64,000 nt of DNA from positions 6,289,501 to 6,353,500 of the forward strand of contig OX463809.1 in the NCBI GenBank assembly GCA_949825045.1, read 5' to 3'. The notes beneath the pieces were generated by a model, which made no database searches, was not told where the DNA came from, and worked only from the letters and a program-made list of their open reading frames with translations. This DNA comes from Argyresthia goedartella. Taxonomy: Eukaryota; Arthropoda; Insecta; Lepidoptera; Argyresthiidae. Made by a program: the position numbers and the translations under genes. Positions 9,841-19,339 of the stretch are shown one piece after another (within the stretch, counting starts at the first letter, position 1; each line of letters opens with the position of its first letter).

Positions 9841-10812
9841 GAAGATGTTGAAAATTGGTGTAAACGATGCACTAACTGTGCATCAGTCAAGGGACCGCAT
9901 ACCCGTAGCCGAGGAACACTCAAGTTGTACAACGTGGGAGCCCCTTGGGAAAGGGTTGCATTAGATGTCGCAGGACCATTCCCAGCATCGGACTCCGGAA
10001 ACAAGTACATTCTTGTCGTGATGGATTACTTCACGAAGTGGCCTGAAGTATTTGCCATTCCTAATCAAGAAGCGGTAACCATAGCTGAAAAGTTAGTGAA
10101 CGAAGTATTCTGCCGGTTTGGGGTACCACTCGAAATCCACAGTGATCAAGGAAGAATTTTCGAGTCTGCGGTCTTTCAGGAGACTTGTCGCATAATGGGA
10201 ATTCATAAGACGAGGACTACGGCGTATCATCCACAGTCAGATGGAATGGTTGAGAGATTTAACCAGACACTGGAGAGACATCTAGCCAAGGTCGTTGAGA
10301 GCCATCAAAAAGATTGGGATCGGCATATCCCCCTCTTCCTGTTGTCTTATAGGTCGGCTACTCATGAAAGTACGGCGGTTACTCCATCGTATGCGAATTT
10401 TGGAAGAGAACTCCGTCTGCCTGCAGATCTCCTGACTGGACGTCCGCCCGATACACCAAGGACCATCACGGAATATGCAAGTGATTTGCGGGATCGGATT
10501 GATGATGTTCACAGCCTGGTACGTGAACACGGGATCCGCGCTAGCATAAAGATGAAAACCCGATATGACCGGAAGTCTTATCAAGTGGGTTTTGAGGAAG
10601 GTTCGTTGGTGTGGCTACATAACCCTATGCGACGAGTAGGAAAGTCCCCGAAACTATCTCCGAATTGGGAAGGGCCTTACAAGGTAGTCACCAAAATAAA
10701 CGACGTCACGTATCGAATCCAGCGGAATCCTCGTAGTCCGAGCAAGATTGTTCATGTTGACCGGCTAGCCAGATACCACGGAAATAATGATGCTCGGGAC
10801 GAGCATGTCTAA
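9841..10812 (+). pseudogene. gypsy integrase fragment, left unit
   Basis: 323 codons, the same length as and seemingly identical to 12963-13934. The fragment begins in the middle of the N-terminal HHCC zinc finger: the CxxC pair is kept but the two His are lost. It retains the whole DDE core (ALDVAGPF, HSDQG and the Glu of GMVERF, spacing 59 and 35) and the C-terminal GPY/F-type module (WEGPYKVV). There is no ATG in a suitable place; a TTG at 9925 is only an in-frame Leu codon. Integrase normally inserts element cDNA in the nucleus; without the zinc finger and upstream pol this piece is not expected to work by itself. Confidence 0.9.
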
Positions 10813-10823
10813 GGAGGGGGTAG

Positions 10824-11059
10824 TGTTACGCCGGTAGGTTAGGTCAAAAACTTTGAACGTCAATTTCAGTGCTGTAGAGGCGTTTTCAGCGGGCTGAAAA
10901 TAGTGAGCGCATAATTAGTGAAATAGTGTGTGTGTTTTAGTGGATTTTATGTACAGTTCGTGTGAATTGTAAGTGCCTAATTTGGGTAATAAAGTGAGTG
11001 TTTTAATTAGTGGATTAATTCGCGTTTTTCTATCAAATACGAACCCCACGCTCGTAACA
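10824..11059 (+). repeat. gypsy LTR2, internally deleted (236 bp)
   Basis: It starts TGTTACG and ends CTCGTAACA like LTR3 but lacks 88 bp after GCGGGCTGAAAA. The deletion endpoints share a few bases (TGAA), pointing to slippage or microhomology. This LTR serves as the 3' LTR of the left unit and the 5' LTR of the right unit. Confidence 0.92.
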
Positions 11060-11061
11060 TT

Positions 11062-11079
11062 TGGTGTCAGAAGTGGGAT
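11062..11079 (+). promoter_or_regulatory. primer binding site, tRNA-Leu type
   Basis: TGGTGTCAGAAGTGGGAT begins 2 bp after the end of LTR2. It is the complement of the 3' end of a typical eukaryotic tRNA-Leu including CCA (recalled, not searched). It would prime minus-strand DNA synthesis. tRNA-Leu priming is known in the mdg3/micropia group, which is only a hint at the clade. Confidence 0.8.
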
Positions 11080-11084
11080 AGAAA

Positions 11085-13934
11085 ATGCCGTTAATGCCAC
11101 GAGAAACCGAGCCAAAAGGAGTGACGACGCGAAGCCAAACGTCTGGGTCTGGAGACTCGACGCCTGGTACGTCGGAATCACCTGCTCCAGCTGCACAAGG
11201 AGTAGACCTCAACGTTATCTTCGTCCTCCTCAAGGAACAAGCGAGAGAGCTAAAGGAACAGTCGCGAAAACAGGAGGAACGGGCCAGGAAACAGGAGGAA
11301 CAGGCCAGGAAACAGGAAGAACAGACTCTAATCCTCCAGAATGAGCTTAGGGAACAAAAGGATCACCAGGAGGTACAGGCACGAATGCTTCGTGAGGTAC
11401 ATGAGTCCACGACCGAATGGAAGAGAGAGTTGTTCGAGGTCCAGGAAAAACTGGCCGATATGGATGAAAAACTGGAGAGTCGAGTCCATGATGTCGATAA
11501 AAAAATTGAGACCTGTGAGAGCCGTCTCCAAAAACTTGAGATCAAAGTGGCTAATGGTCCAAGTACCTATGTACCCGACGCATCGGTGTCCGGAGGCGGC
11601 AGGTTCAAAGTGCCCCCCTTTGACGGTAGCTCATCGTGGACTGCCTATAAGCTGCAGTTCGAGTCTGTTTCCCAGGCTAATGGTTGGAGTAAGGAGCAAG
11701 CCAGGACAGCACTGACGTTGGCGCTGCGCGACGAGGCTCTTACCATACTAGAGGCTCTGGGAAATGACCGGACGTACGACCGCCTTCTAGAAGCCTTGGA
11801 GGCACGATACGGGGACACTCACCTGGAGCACGTGTACCGAGCTCAGTTAAAGGACAGGACACAAGGACGTAACGAGTCCTTACAACAGTGGGCCCTGGAA
11901 ATCGAGAAGTTGGTTAGGAAGGCCTATCAACGTACGTCAGCATCCTTTGTGGACAGTATGCTGGTGCAGGCCTTCATCGATGGGATTCGGGATCTGGAAG
12001 TGAGGGCAGCCGTGCGATTGGGACATCATGGCAGCCTAAAGGATGCAGTAGCCCACGCTCTCGAGGTGGAAGCTGTACGACAGGATTCATCCAGGCCTTT
12101 CAGGGTGCGAGAAGTGTCGACTACGAAGCCAGTAGATTCCCGCCGCGAATTTGGGCCACGTTGCTACCATTGTGGAGAACGTGGTCACCTGCAGTCAGGC
12201 TGTCCGAAAAGGACTAGGAGGGACAGAGACCCCGCTCCAAGGACAAAGACAAGGAGCGGGCCAGGACATCGCGCGAGGATCGCAGCGAGCGGAGCGAGAG
12301 AGGGGATCGAAGCGAGCGGGACCGAGACCGCGACCGTGACCGCAAGCATCGCAAGGACAGGCGTAACCGGTCACCGCACAAGCGCGGCTCGCGACGTCGC
12401 TCGCGCGACCGCCACTAGAGATTCACTGAGGTATCACATAGCACCTCCAGCCGTTGGCAGACGTAAAGGCACGAGAGTAGCTCCCGCAGCAGCGGCGGCG
12501 GGGGGCTCGGCTCGGACCGGCGCGAGCGGGAGCGCGGCGAGCGGGACCGCGGGGACAGGGGGGACCGCGGCGATAAGGACAATGATAAGAACTGATACGG
12601 TTAGCGACGAGTGGAGTGATGAAATCATGCAGCAAGCGCAACAAGAGGACCCTGACGTGAGACCCATTTTTGATTGGATTAATGCTGGCGCACCTAAACC
12701 AAGATGGTGTGATGTAGCTGCTATGAGTGCGGTAACAAAAAGCTACTGGGCACAATGGGATAGCTTGGTTATGCATAATGGCGTTCTATGTAGAAAATGG
12801 GAATCAACAAATGGGAAGGATGCTCACCTGCAAGTCGTTGTCCCAAAGAAAAGGGTGAAAGATGTTTTGAGAAGCTTTCACGATGGAACATCCGGTGGAC
12901 ACCTTGGAGTAAAAAGGACCCTAATGAAAATCCGGCAAGGCTTTTATTGGATTCACTGCCGAGAAGATGTTGAAAATTGGTGTAAACGATGCACTAACTG
13001 TGCATCAGTCAAGGGACCGCATACCCGTAGCCGAGGAACACTCAAGTTGTACAACGTGGGAGCCCCTTGGGAAAGGGTTGCATTAGATGTCGCAGGACCA
13101 TTCCCAGCATCGGACTCCGGAAACAAGTACATTCTTGTCGTGATGGATTACTTCACGAAGTGGCCTGAAGTATTTGCCATTCCTAATCAAGAAGCGGTAA
13201 CCATAGCTGAAAAGTTAGTGAACGAAGTATTCTGCCGGTTTGGGGTACCACTCGAAATCCACAGTGATCAAGGAAGAATTTTCGAGTCTGCGGTCTTTCA
13301 GGAGACTTGTCGCATAATGGGAATTCATAAGACGAGGACTACGGCGTATCATCCACAGTCAGATGGAATGGTTGAGAGATTTAACCAGACACTGGAGAGA
13401 CATCTAGCCAAGGTCGTTGAGAGCCATCAAAAAGATTGGGATCGGCATATCCCCCTCTTCCTGTTGTCTTATAGGTCGGCTACTCATGAAAGTACGGCGG
13501 TTACTCCATCGTATGCGAATTTTGGAAGAGAACTCCGTCTGCCTGCAGATCTCCTGACTGGACGTCCGCCCGATACACCAAGGACCATCACGGAATATGC
13601 AAGTGATTTGCGGGATCGGATTGATGATGTTCACAGCCTGGTACGTGAACACGGGATCCGCGCTAGCATAAAGATGAAAACCCGATATGACCGGAAGTCT
13701 TATCAAGTGGGTTTTGAGGAAGGTTCGTTGGTGTGGCTACATAACCCTATGCGACGAGTAGGAAAGTCCCCGAAACTATCTCCGAATTGGGAAGGGCCTT
13801 ACAAGGTAGTCACCAAAATAAACGACGTCACGTATCGAATCCAGCGGAATCCTCGTAGTCCGAGCAAGATTGTTCATGTTGACCGGCTAGCCAGATACCA
13901 CGGAAATAATGATGCTCGGGACGAGCATGTCTAA
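11085..13934 (+). CDS. gypsy Gag-integrase fusion polyprotein (949 aa), no RT
   Basis: Residues about 45-110 form a Lys/Glu/Gln-rich coiled coil with RKQEEQA repeats. About 165-335 is a Ty3/gypsy capsid-type Gag domain (FKVPPFDGSSSWTAYKLQFE onwards). Residues 360-373 are a CCHC knuckle (CYHCGERGHLQSGC). About 380-500 is low-complexity Ala/Arg/Gly/Thr. From 506 the sequence is the end of pol: the integrase zinc finger (H599, H606, C636, C639), catalytic D668, D728 and E764 (DD59-35E), and a GPY/F module near 902. Protease, RT and RNase H are missing between Gag and integrase although the frame stays open. Gag would form particles and bind RNA; integrase joins cDNA to the genome. The ORF has no internal stop. 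The ATG at 11085 lies 6 bp after the primer site. A purine tract AAGGAGGGGG follows the stop codon. Confidence 0.9.
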   Translation: MPLMPRETEPKGVTTRSQTSGSGDSTPGTSESPAPAAQGVDLNVIFVLLKEQARELKEQSRKQEERARKQEEQARKQEEQTLILQNELREQKDHQEVQARMLREVHESTTEWKRELFEVQEKLADMDEKLESRVHDVDKKIETCESRLQKLEIKVANGPSTYVPDASVSGGGRFKVPPFDGSSSWTAYKLQFESVSQANGWSKEQARTALTLALRDEALTILEALGNDRTYDRLLEALEARYGDTHLEHVYRAQLKDRTQGRNESLQQWALEIEKLVRKAYQRTSASFVDSMLVQAFIDGIRDLEVRAAVRLGHHGSLKDAVAHALEVEAVRQDSSRPFRVREVSTTKPVDSRREFGPRCYHCGERGHLQSGCPKRTRRDRDPAPRTKTRSGPGHRARIAASGAREGIEASGTETATVTASIARTGVTGHRTSAARDVARATATRDSLRYHIAPPAVGRRKGTRVAPAAAAAGGSARTGASGSAASGTAGTGGTAAIRTMIRTDTVSDEWSDEIMQQAQQEDPDVRPIFDWINAGAPKPRWCDVAAMSAVTKSYWAQWDSLVMHNGVLCRKWESTNGKDAHLQVVVPKKRVKDVLRSFHDGTSGGHLGVKRTLMKIRQGFYWIHCREDVENWCKRCTNCASVKGPHTRSRGTLKLYNVGAPWERVALDVAGPFPASDSGNKYILVVMDYFTKWPEVFAIPNQEAVTIAEKLVNEVFCRFGVPLEIHSDQGRIFESAVFQETCRIMGIHKTRTTAYHPQSDGMVERFNQTLERHLAKVVESHQKDWDRHIPLFLLSYRSATHESTAVTPSYANFGRELRLPADLLTGRPPDTPRTITEYASDLRDRIDDVHSLVREHGIRASIKMKTRYDRKSYQVGFEEGSLVWLHNPMRRVGKSPKLSPNWEGPYKVVTKINDVTYRIQRNPRSPSKIVHVDRLARYHGNNDARDEHV
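12236..12590 (+). other. SR/RD-rich coding sequence in an alternative frame, possible captured host exon
   Basis: In the frame offset by two from the Gag-integrase ORF, 12236-12418 reads SKDKDKERARTSREDRS, then SERDRDRDRDRKHRKDRR, SPHKRGSRRRSRDRH and a stop. After a short gap, about 12470-12590 in the same frame reads SRSSGGGGLGSDRRERERG, then alternating RGD-type repeats, ending at a stop. This composition is typical of splicing-related RS-domain proteins and unlike gypsy pol. In the element's own frame it gives featureless low complexity. It occupies the place where protease, RT and RNase H should be. The origin is inferred, and I cannot name the source gene. Confidence 0.6.
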
Positions 13935-13945
13935 GGAGGGGGTAG

Positions 13946-14269
13946 TGTTACGCCGGTAGGTTAGGTCAAAAACTTTGAACGTCAATTTCAGTGCTGTAGA
14001 GGCGTTTTCAGCGGGCTGAAAAGTCATTTCAGGCCGTTTCAGAAGTTACATTTTAACTGCGATCGAGTGCTAGTACAAGGATAATCGGAAAGAAAGACTC
14101 TTCGTGTGAATAGTGAGCGCATAATTAGTGAAATAGTGTGTGTGTTTTAGTGGATTTTATGTACAGTTCGTGTGAATTGTAAGTGCCTAATTTGGGTAAT
14201 AAAGTGAGTGTTTTAATTAGTGGATTAATTCGCGTTTTTCTATCAAATACGAACCCCACGCTCGTAACA
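13946..14269 (+). repeat. gypsy LTR3, full length (324 bp)
   Basis: Starts TGTTACGCC, ends GTAACA with short inverted ends, preceded by the purine tract at 13933-13942 and followed by the GTAT target duplication. It contains the 88 bp missing from LTR2, so it best represents the complete LTR. Confidence 0.93.
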
Positions 14270-14273
14270 GTAT

Positions 14274-14617
14274 CTATGATGCGGGGGACTCCTACGGAGG
14301 AACACAACTATTTCCACGTGCAAACTGATTGTCGTCGCACAAAATGCACACATTACAAGCCTGGGCCACACACGATACTATACACGCAAAATAGTAAGTA
14401 GCAAGCTTAAACAATTTCGGCAGAAAACAGTGCAGATTAATCTGCGGCTGAATTCGCATATAGATAGTTCTCTGAACCAACAGCAGAAACATTGTAGTAA
14501 CACTGTAATTCCAGACAATGCTCAGGTTTTTCCAGCTAGCACCCAAGCTTAGCGTTGATGGCCGCCAAGAATTGCAGCTTTGCAGCGCGCACGGCGAAGT
14601 GACAATAATTACTGGCT
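14274..14617. other. unassigned DNA
   Basis: Right flank of the gypsy composite; no recognised element. Confidence 0.4.
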
Positions 14618-14700
14618 ATTATTGTAAGAATCGGTGATGGAAAACATCACGAGGAAACCAGAGCGATCGGCTAGCCCCCTGTCACAGTACCAGTGTACTG
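14618..14700 (+). repeat. SINE body fragment
   Basis: Contains GTGATGGAAAACATCACGAG and GGCTAGCCCCCTGTCAC, blocks also found in the SINE body at 55672-55800. Head and tail are missing. Confidence 0.5.
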
Positions 14701-14979
14701 TGTTGTACAGTAGTAGTGTGCACAACCATATATATAGCAACATTCGAGGAAAGAAGTTCCAACTTTGTCGCAAGCTCTTTGGGCGCAACCAGTAACAACC
14801 TTCTTCTGTCGTTATCTAGTTGCTACAATACTCCAGCTGTTCGTCTTATTAAGTTTCCTGAAACGCCCAGTCAACTAGTACTACCTAATGAGACCTTTTA
14901 TCAACTGGATCTGCTGCGTGAGTACATTCACGAATTAGAGAAGACATTTCCTAGACTGCTCAGTGCCAATGACACGTAG

Positions 14980-15650
14980 ATAATTTTGCCTGTCTCCTTT
15001 CTCTAGACTTTGCGTGACAAACTACTTGACGAGATCGCTATCCATTTAATCGGCTTATGCGTCGTTACGACTGTCCATGCCAGATCTGCATACAAAAACT
15101 CGAACTAGCTATTATGACATCTACCGTCTTGGGAATAAAGATTTTGTCCCTTGTGAGGACGGACGGTTTGTGGCAATCATTGAGATGATTATCGGCTGAT
15201 CGTGCCGTGGAAAGAATGGAGCGAAAGCGCATTCGAAGAAGTACAGTGCTTCTGCGATGTTTTCACCAAATCAAGAACTATCCTGCGTTGAAGTTTGCAA
15301 CGTGCAAGACGTTTGCGGCCGCAGTGCAGTGGTGGAAACTGGAAACTTTTTGCAAGTGAGTGCTCTGAGAATTGCTTTCCGTGAAGATGGGATTGAAACA
15401 CTCAAGTGTCTAGAGTTTGGAAATCTGTAAGGTTGGTGGTTGTAACTATTGATGGGTTTGTTTCCCCGTGGTTAGTTTCATTGAGAGGAGATTTCTGAAA
15501 GGTTTTTGTCCATCGTGTTGTACAGCAAAAACGGGATCAGCTGGGCTGGCTTACTTACTAAATTAGTAGGGTGCAAGTCCCAGCTAATTCGATTGCTTTA
15601 TCTATTATACGTTTTTCTTGGTGGGGTGTGAAAGTGACTATTCAAATTCA
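14980..15650. other. unassigned DNA
   Basis: No repeat recognised. A possible splice-donor-like GTGAGT at about 15355 follows a somewhat GC-richer stretch, but nothing else supports an exon. Confidence 0.3.
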
Positions 15651-15679
15651 AATTTAAATTTAGACGTCTTTAGTACTGT

Positions 15680-15897
15680 AGATATTAACATACACTTAGC
15701 CAACGTCATCTACTACAAAATTAATGACATTTTAAAAGACACCAACATCTGGAATTAAACCAGTTCAATGCAATATCCTATGTAAAAATTAGGCACCTAC
15801 TTAATGTTTTATTATACTTGCTTGATTATGTTATGACGTGCATTAAGTCTTAATGTTTGTGCTATTATGAATGAAAATCTTTGAACTGAACTGAACT
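15680..15897 (+). repeat. LINE 3' end with ACTGA-type tail
   Basis: The blocks CATCTGGAATTAAACCAGTT, AATTAGGCACCTACTTAATG and ATGAATGAAAATCTTTGAA are followed by repeated CTGAA. They match the end of the LINE at 39640-39795 in the same order. No coding part remains. Confidence 0.65.
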
Positions 15898-16330
15898 CAT
15901 CTTTTGCCTCTTCTCTACATTGGACCACTATGGGAGAGAAAGGCTAAGAATTGTAGGATTAACGACAAGACATATCGAGTGGCAATTTTCCCAATTCCCT
16001 GGTGATTTCAAAGTGTATCGACATGATTCCGCTCTATGTTTTTCTTCATATTTATGAAATAATAATGATAAACCTGTTTATACTAGATTACCATTTCCGA
16101 CATCAGAAGTATCCGGCTTTCATGAAATATTTTATAAATTTTACGTATGTATTCGTTTCTTTTGAATTGATCGTGTATTTTTTACCAGAACACTCGCCCT
16201 TTCCAAACAAGTACGCAACATAAAACGGTGGATGCCTCAATGATATTGTTTCGCCTACGTATTTGCTGACTCAACAAGGTGTTTTCGAACATAAAAACAT
16301 AATGTTTATTTTCCAAAACACTGGTCGTCA
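15898..16330. other. mostly unassigned DNA with a short LINE 3' UTR scrap
   Basis: The minus-oriented block at 15902-15945 (TTCTCTACATTGGACCACTA) resembles the LINE 3' UTR at 43048-43080. The rest is unassigned. Confidence 0.4.
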
Positions 16331-16334
16331 TAAT

Positions 16335-16455
16335 AACGTCACGTCTTTACCTATACGGGGTGGCAGAAGCACAGTTGCCATTTTTAGCCAGTTATGCAAT
16401 ACTCCATTTTGGGCTAGCCCCTAGCAATATGAAGGGATCCTCGCGATGTTTGATG
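16335..16455 (-). repeat. SINE 3' body fragment, minus
   Basis: The plus strand reads ACGGGGTGGCAGAAGCACAG, AGCCAGTTATGCAATACTCC and GGGCTAGCCCC, the reverse of the body seen at 55672-55800. No tRNA-like head. Confidence 0.55.
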
Positions 16456-17985
16456 CAGCTTCTGGCGCATTTGTTTCTCACAGCCTTCAGCATAACATTT
16501 TTGGCTTGTTAAGGGATTAAATATGGCCAGAAATGCATCTTTAGCTTCAATTCTAGGCTAAACTAGACAACATAGAAATGTAGGATAAATATATGTTATA
16601 AAAGGTCTATTAGAGATAAAAATGGACTTTGAAAATTACCGGATATCTGTTATATTTAATACTTAAAAATATTTTTCGCAATGCATTATTATTCAACTAA
16701 ATGAACAAGCGCTCGGAGACGAAATCAGTTTCCTATATGAAACTTACAAGCAAAAATAAGTAAAAAAAGGGAAATTTTTGGTTGTTTTATTTTATTTTTA
16801 ATGTTATTATTACAGGAGTTAAGTAATATTTTCTATAATTTTCTTGGTCGCGGAGCTCGGGCTGCCCCGCGAGGCTCTGCGCGGGAGCATGCGTCAGTCT
16901 GCTTCGACGCGATGCGACGGGTATTTGTTTTCTTTGTCTAATTCTCAGTGCCATTGGCCTTTGTTCAGCCCTTAACTGCATTATCCACTTTGGCAGGTTG
17001 ATTGTGCAAATAACAATGAGGCGTGGGCATTCTGGTTGAATGTACAACCCTCAAGTTAAAACTAAGTAGCTCTAGAGTTGTGTAATTGGATTTCAATTGT
17101 AATGAGGGTGACGGTCTTAGTATACTCGTAATTATTACTCTAAATTTACATGAAAGTAATGTAAATAGTCATTTTAATTTCCAATTTATACAATATATGG
17201 CCTTCTTACTACTATTTTTATTTTATTTAATTCATAAATTTTCTTTGATTGTGGTTTTCATAGACCGACGCTTTGAAAATGTGAAATAAAAATTCGCCAG
17301 TTTTCTTTAGGTGACGGAAAATATTGTTCCCTTAAAGAAGCACTTTCTTCTCACACATTTAGAATTTTATGAAAATAGCGTATTGAATAAACTACTGAAC
17401 GTATGCGTAATGCCTCTGCCACCCGCATGGGAAAAAGCGTTTCCGCGTTAAGCCAGTGATTCTATTCCCAATTCAGCGTGACAAGAGGGTAGCCCATCGC
17501 GGTTCAACCACTCACAGTATTAAGCGGTTGACGATTAACGACCGCTAATTCAGTAATTAAACACTTTGCCTCAATTACGCGGTCTGTAAGTAAATTAAAC
17601 ACGCGTCAAGCTTTCGCTTCGCCAGCGGCGCCCGAACTTTACGGGGTGAACGAATGGGAATCAACCGAGGAAAGTGAACGAATGGGAATCAACCGAGGAT
17701 AATGGAAATTGATTGTAATACGGGGGGCGGGGGGGTGTAAATAAAATGTCGATGTTTGTCTGTGAACACAAACACAGACAAATTATTTATTTATTGTTGA
17801 TTTATACTTAGTAATTGTTTCGATGTTGCTGATTTATAGTAACCGAAACAGTAATCCCGATGCCCGATTGTATCTTATATTGTATTGTCACTGTGATGGA
17901 TTTGAAATGGTCAAAACTTTTTCACGCGGTTTTCTTGCCTTTTGATGACGTAAGCACTAGTATTAAGGGTGTTATGCACCATATA
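16456..17985. other. unassigned DNA with minor repeats
   Basis: Contains a short SINE-like block (17405-17445, CTCTGCCACCCGCATGGG), a tandem duplication of 29 bp at about 17649-17697 (GAACGAATGGGAATCAACC twice) and a poly-G tract near 17721-17735. No gene was recognised. Confidence 0.45.
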
Positions 17986-18135
17986 AAACCGGCCAAATGC
18001 GAGTCCGACTCGTGTACGAAGGGTTTCGTACCATTATCTATTTAAACACCAAAAAAACACGTTTGTTATGCATGGGAGCCCCCCTTAAATATTTATTTTA
18101 TTTTAATTTTGTATTTATTTTTGAAGTGAATATTC

Positions 18136-18890
18136 ATTCATTCATTCATTTATTAATGTGTAGATAACATGATCCAATTATTTGTTAGTAACACAAACAT
18201 ATGGTTAGTAAACAGGGTAAAGTAAAATAAACAACAACATAAAACTATTTGTTGCTCGAGATAAGCTTGACCACCCAATGTTGGTACATTGGGCAGTCAA
18301 ACCTTCCCGAGATCACCTTCAGGATCTCATTGGCACTGCCCCAGGATCTGCCGATAATCGAAACAATGCGCTTCCGCATGATCGCGTAAAAATCATCTGT
18401 ACGCGCCTCAGCAAACATTGTTGACGCACTGCAGAACCGAGGCAGCCCCAGCAACATCCTGAAGATGTTATTATATTGGACTCGCAGGGCATTGTAAGTC
18501 TTCAGTTTATAGCGAACCCATAGGCTGCTGGTGTAGAATGTCTGACAGTACGACTTAAATAAAGTGACTTTCACCTGTCTCGAACATTTTGCAAACCTAC
18601 GGGCCAGCATGTTACCTCTGACTGCCAACGCCCTGCGCTCCCTCTCAATATCGAGATCATCTTTAAGATCCTCCGATACAATGTGACCGAGATATCTAAA
18701 ATGATTGACCCTTATAAGAGTGACACCATTTAGGGTGATGGGAGGCACATATGTGGGGGTACTAGTACCAGATTGAAAAACCATATAGACACTCTTTTTC
18801 ACATTGTACCGGAGGCCATGAGTCTCAGCGTATCTTTCGCACACAGCCAACATTTTCCTCATAGCACTGACTGAGGGGGCGATATAATGC
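18136..18890 (-). mobile_element. 5'-truncated LINE with 7-bp TSD
   Basis: Flanked on both sides by AATATTC (18129-18135 and 18891-18897). On the minus strand it starts inside an RT domain and ends in a TGAA-type simple repeat (18136-18160), as expected for target-primed insertion into the GGTTCC-arm repeat. Confidence 0.85.
18245..18890 (-). pseudogene. LINE reverse transcriptase, C-terminal fragment
   Basis: About 215 codons. Visible motifs are YNVKKSVYMVF (post-catalytic RT motif), FRYLGHIVSEDLKDDLDIE, ALAVRGNMLARRF and YTSSLWVRYK, an arrangement seen in abundant lepidopteran LINEs. The catalytic YADD box would lie just upstream and is lost: the reading frame starts at the insertion boundary. 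The frame is otherwise open to a stop at 18245. It belongs to a different LINE family from the copies at 5566 and 61215. Confidence 0.8.
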
Positions 18891-19339
18891 AATATTCTGT
18901 GAATATTTCAAGAGTTTACCTGTTGCCGTTATCAATAACGAGCAAAACGAGGAAAAAAAACTTTTGTTGTATGGGAGCTCCCTTAAATATTTATTTTATT
19001 TTGTTTTTTAGTATGTGTTGTTATAGGTAGTGGCAACAGAATAACATCAACTGTGAAAATTTCAACTGTCTAACTATCACGGTTCATGAGATGCAGCCTG
19101 GTGACGACGGACGGACGGACGGACAGCGGAGGCTTAGTAATAGGGTCCCGTTTGACACCCTTCGGGTACGGAACCCTAGTAAATAATGCTCTGTTCCAAA
19201 TTGGTATCACATTCGGTCACATGCTTAGGCTCATTCCCTAGGTACATAGACATAAAGGTGTGACCTGGGAGAGCTGAGAGACAAATGTGTCTGTGTGCAC
19301 CTGTGCACAGGGCGAGCGAGGTGTCTACTTGACAAGAGT

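Larger units (their letters stand above)
9621..14269 (+). mobile_element. gypsy (Ty3) LTR composite with three LTRs and one TSD
   Basis: Order: partial LTR1 (9621-9840), integrase fragment (9841-10812), LTR2 with an 88-bp deletion (10824-11059), tRNA-Leu primer site, gag-integrase ORF (11085-13934), purine tract, complete LTR3 (13946-14269). The outer flanks share the 4-bp duplication GTAT (9617-9620 and 14270-14273), which shows that the three-LTR unit entered as one insertion or arose from one insertion. The two integrase segments (9841-10812 and 12963-13934) appear identical, so the duplication is recent. No protease, RT or RNase H is present in either unit, so it is non-autonomous and needs RT supplied by a relative. 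Confidence 0.92.
17988..19187. repeat. GGTTCC-arm dispersed repeat, split by a LINE
   Basis: One end reads GGCCAAATGCGAGTCCGACT then AGGGTTTCGTACC; the other ends ACCCTTCGGGTACGGAACCC after a GACG-repeat block. The repeat family is scattered through the right half of the window. This copy is split at 18136-18890 by a LINE; joining its parts restores an internal unit of about 150 bp seen in tandem at 45937-46235. Confidence 0.75.

Noticed and set aside
9925..10812. Independent integrase gene starting at TTG 9925
   Set aside because: TTG is an ordinary in-frame Leu codon; homology continues upstream to 9841 where the segment is fused to a truncated LTR.
12423..12776. Minus-strand ORFs opposite the Gag-integrase linker
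   Set aside because: These are shadows of the GC-rich low-complexity stretch on the plus strand.
13404..13706. Minus-strand 100-codon ORF within integrase, also at 10282-10584
   Set aside because: Antisense shadow of the DDE integrase; it is identical in both copies only because the integrase is duplicated.
14716..14979. 87-codon ORF starting MCTTIYIATFEERSS
   Set aside because: No recognised domain, no splice or promoter support, and it follows a SINE fragment; it could be chance.
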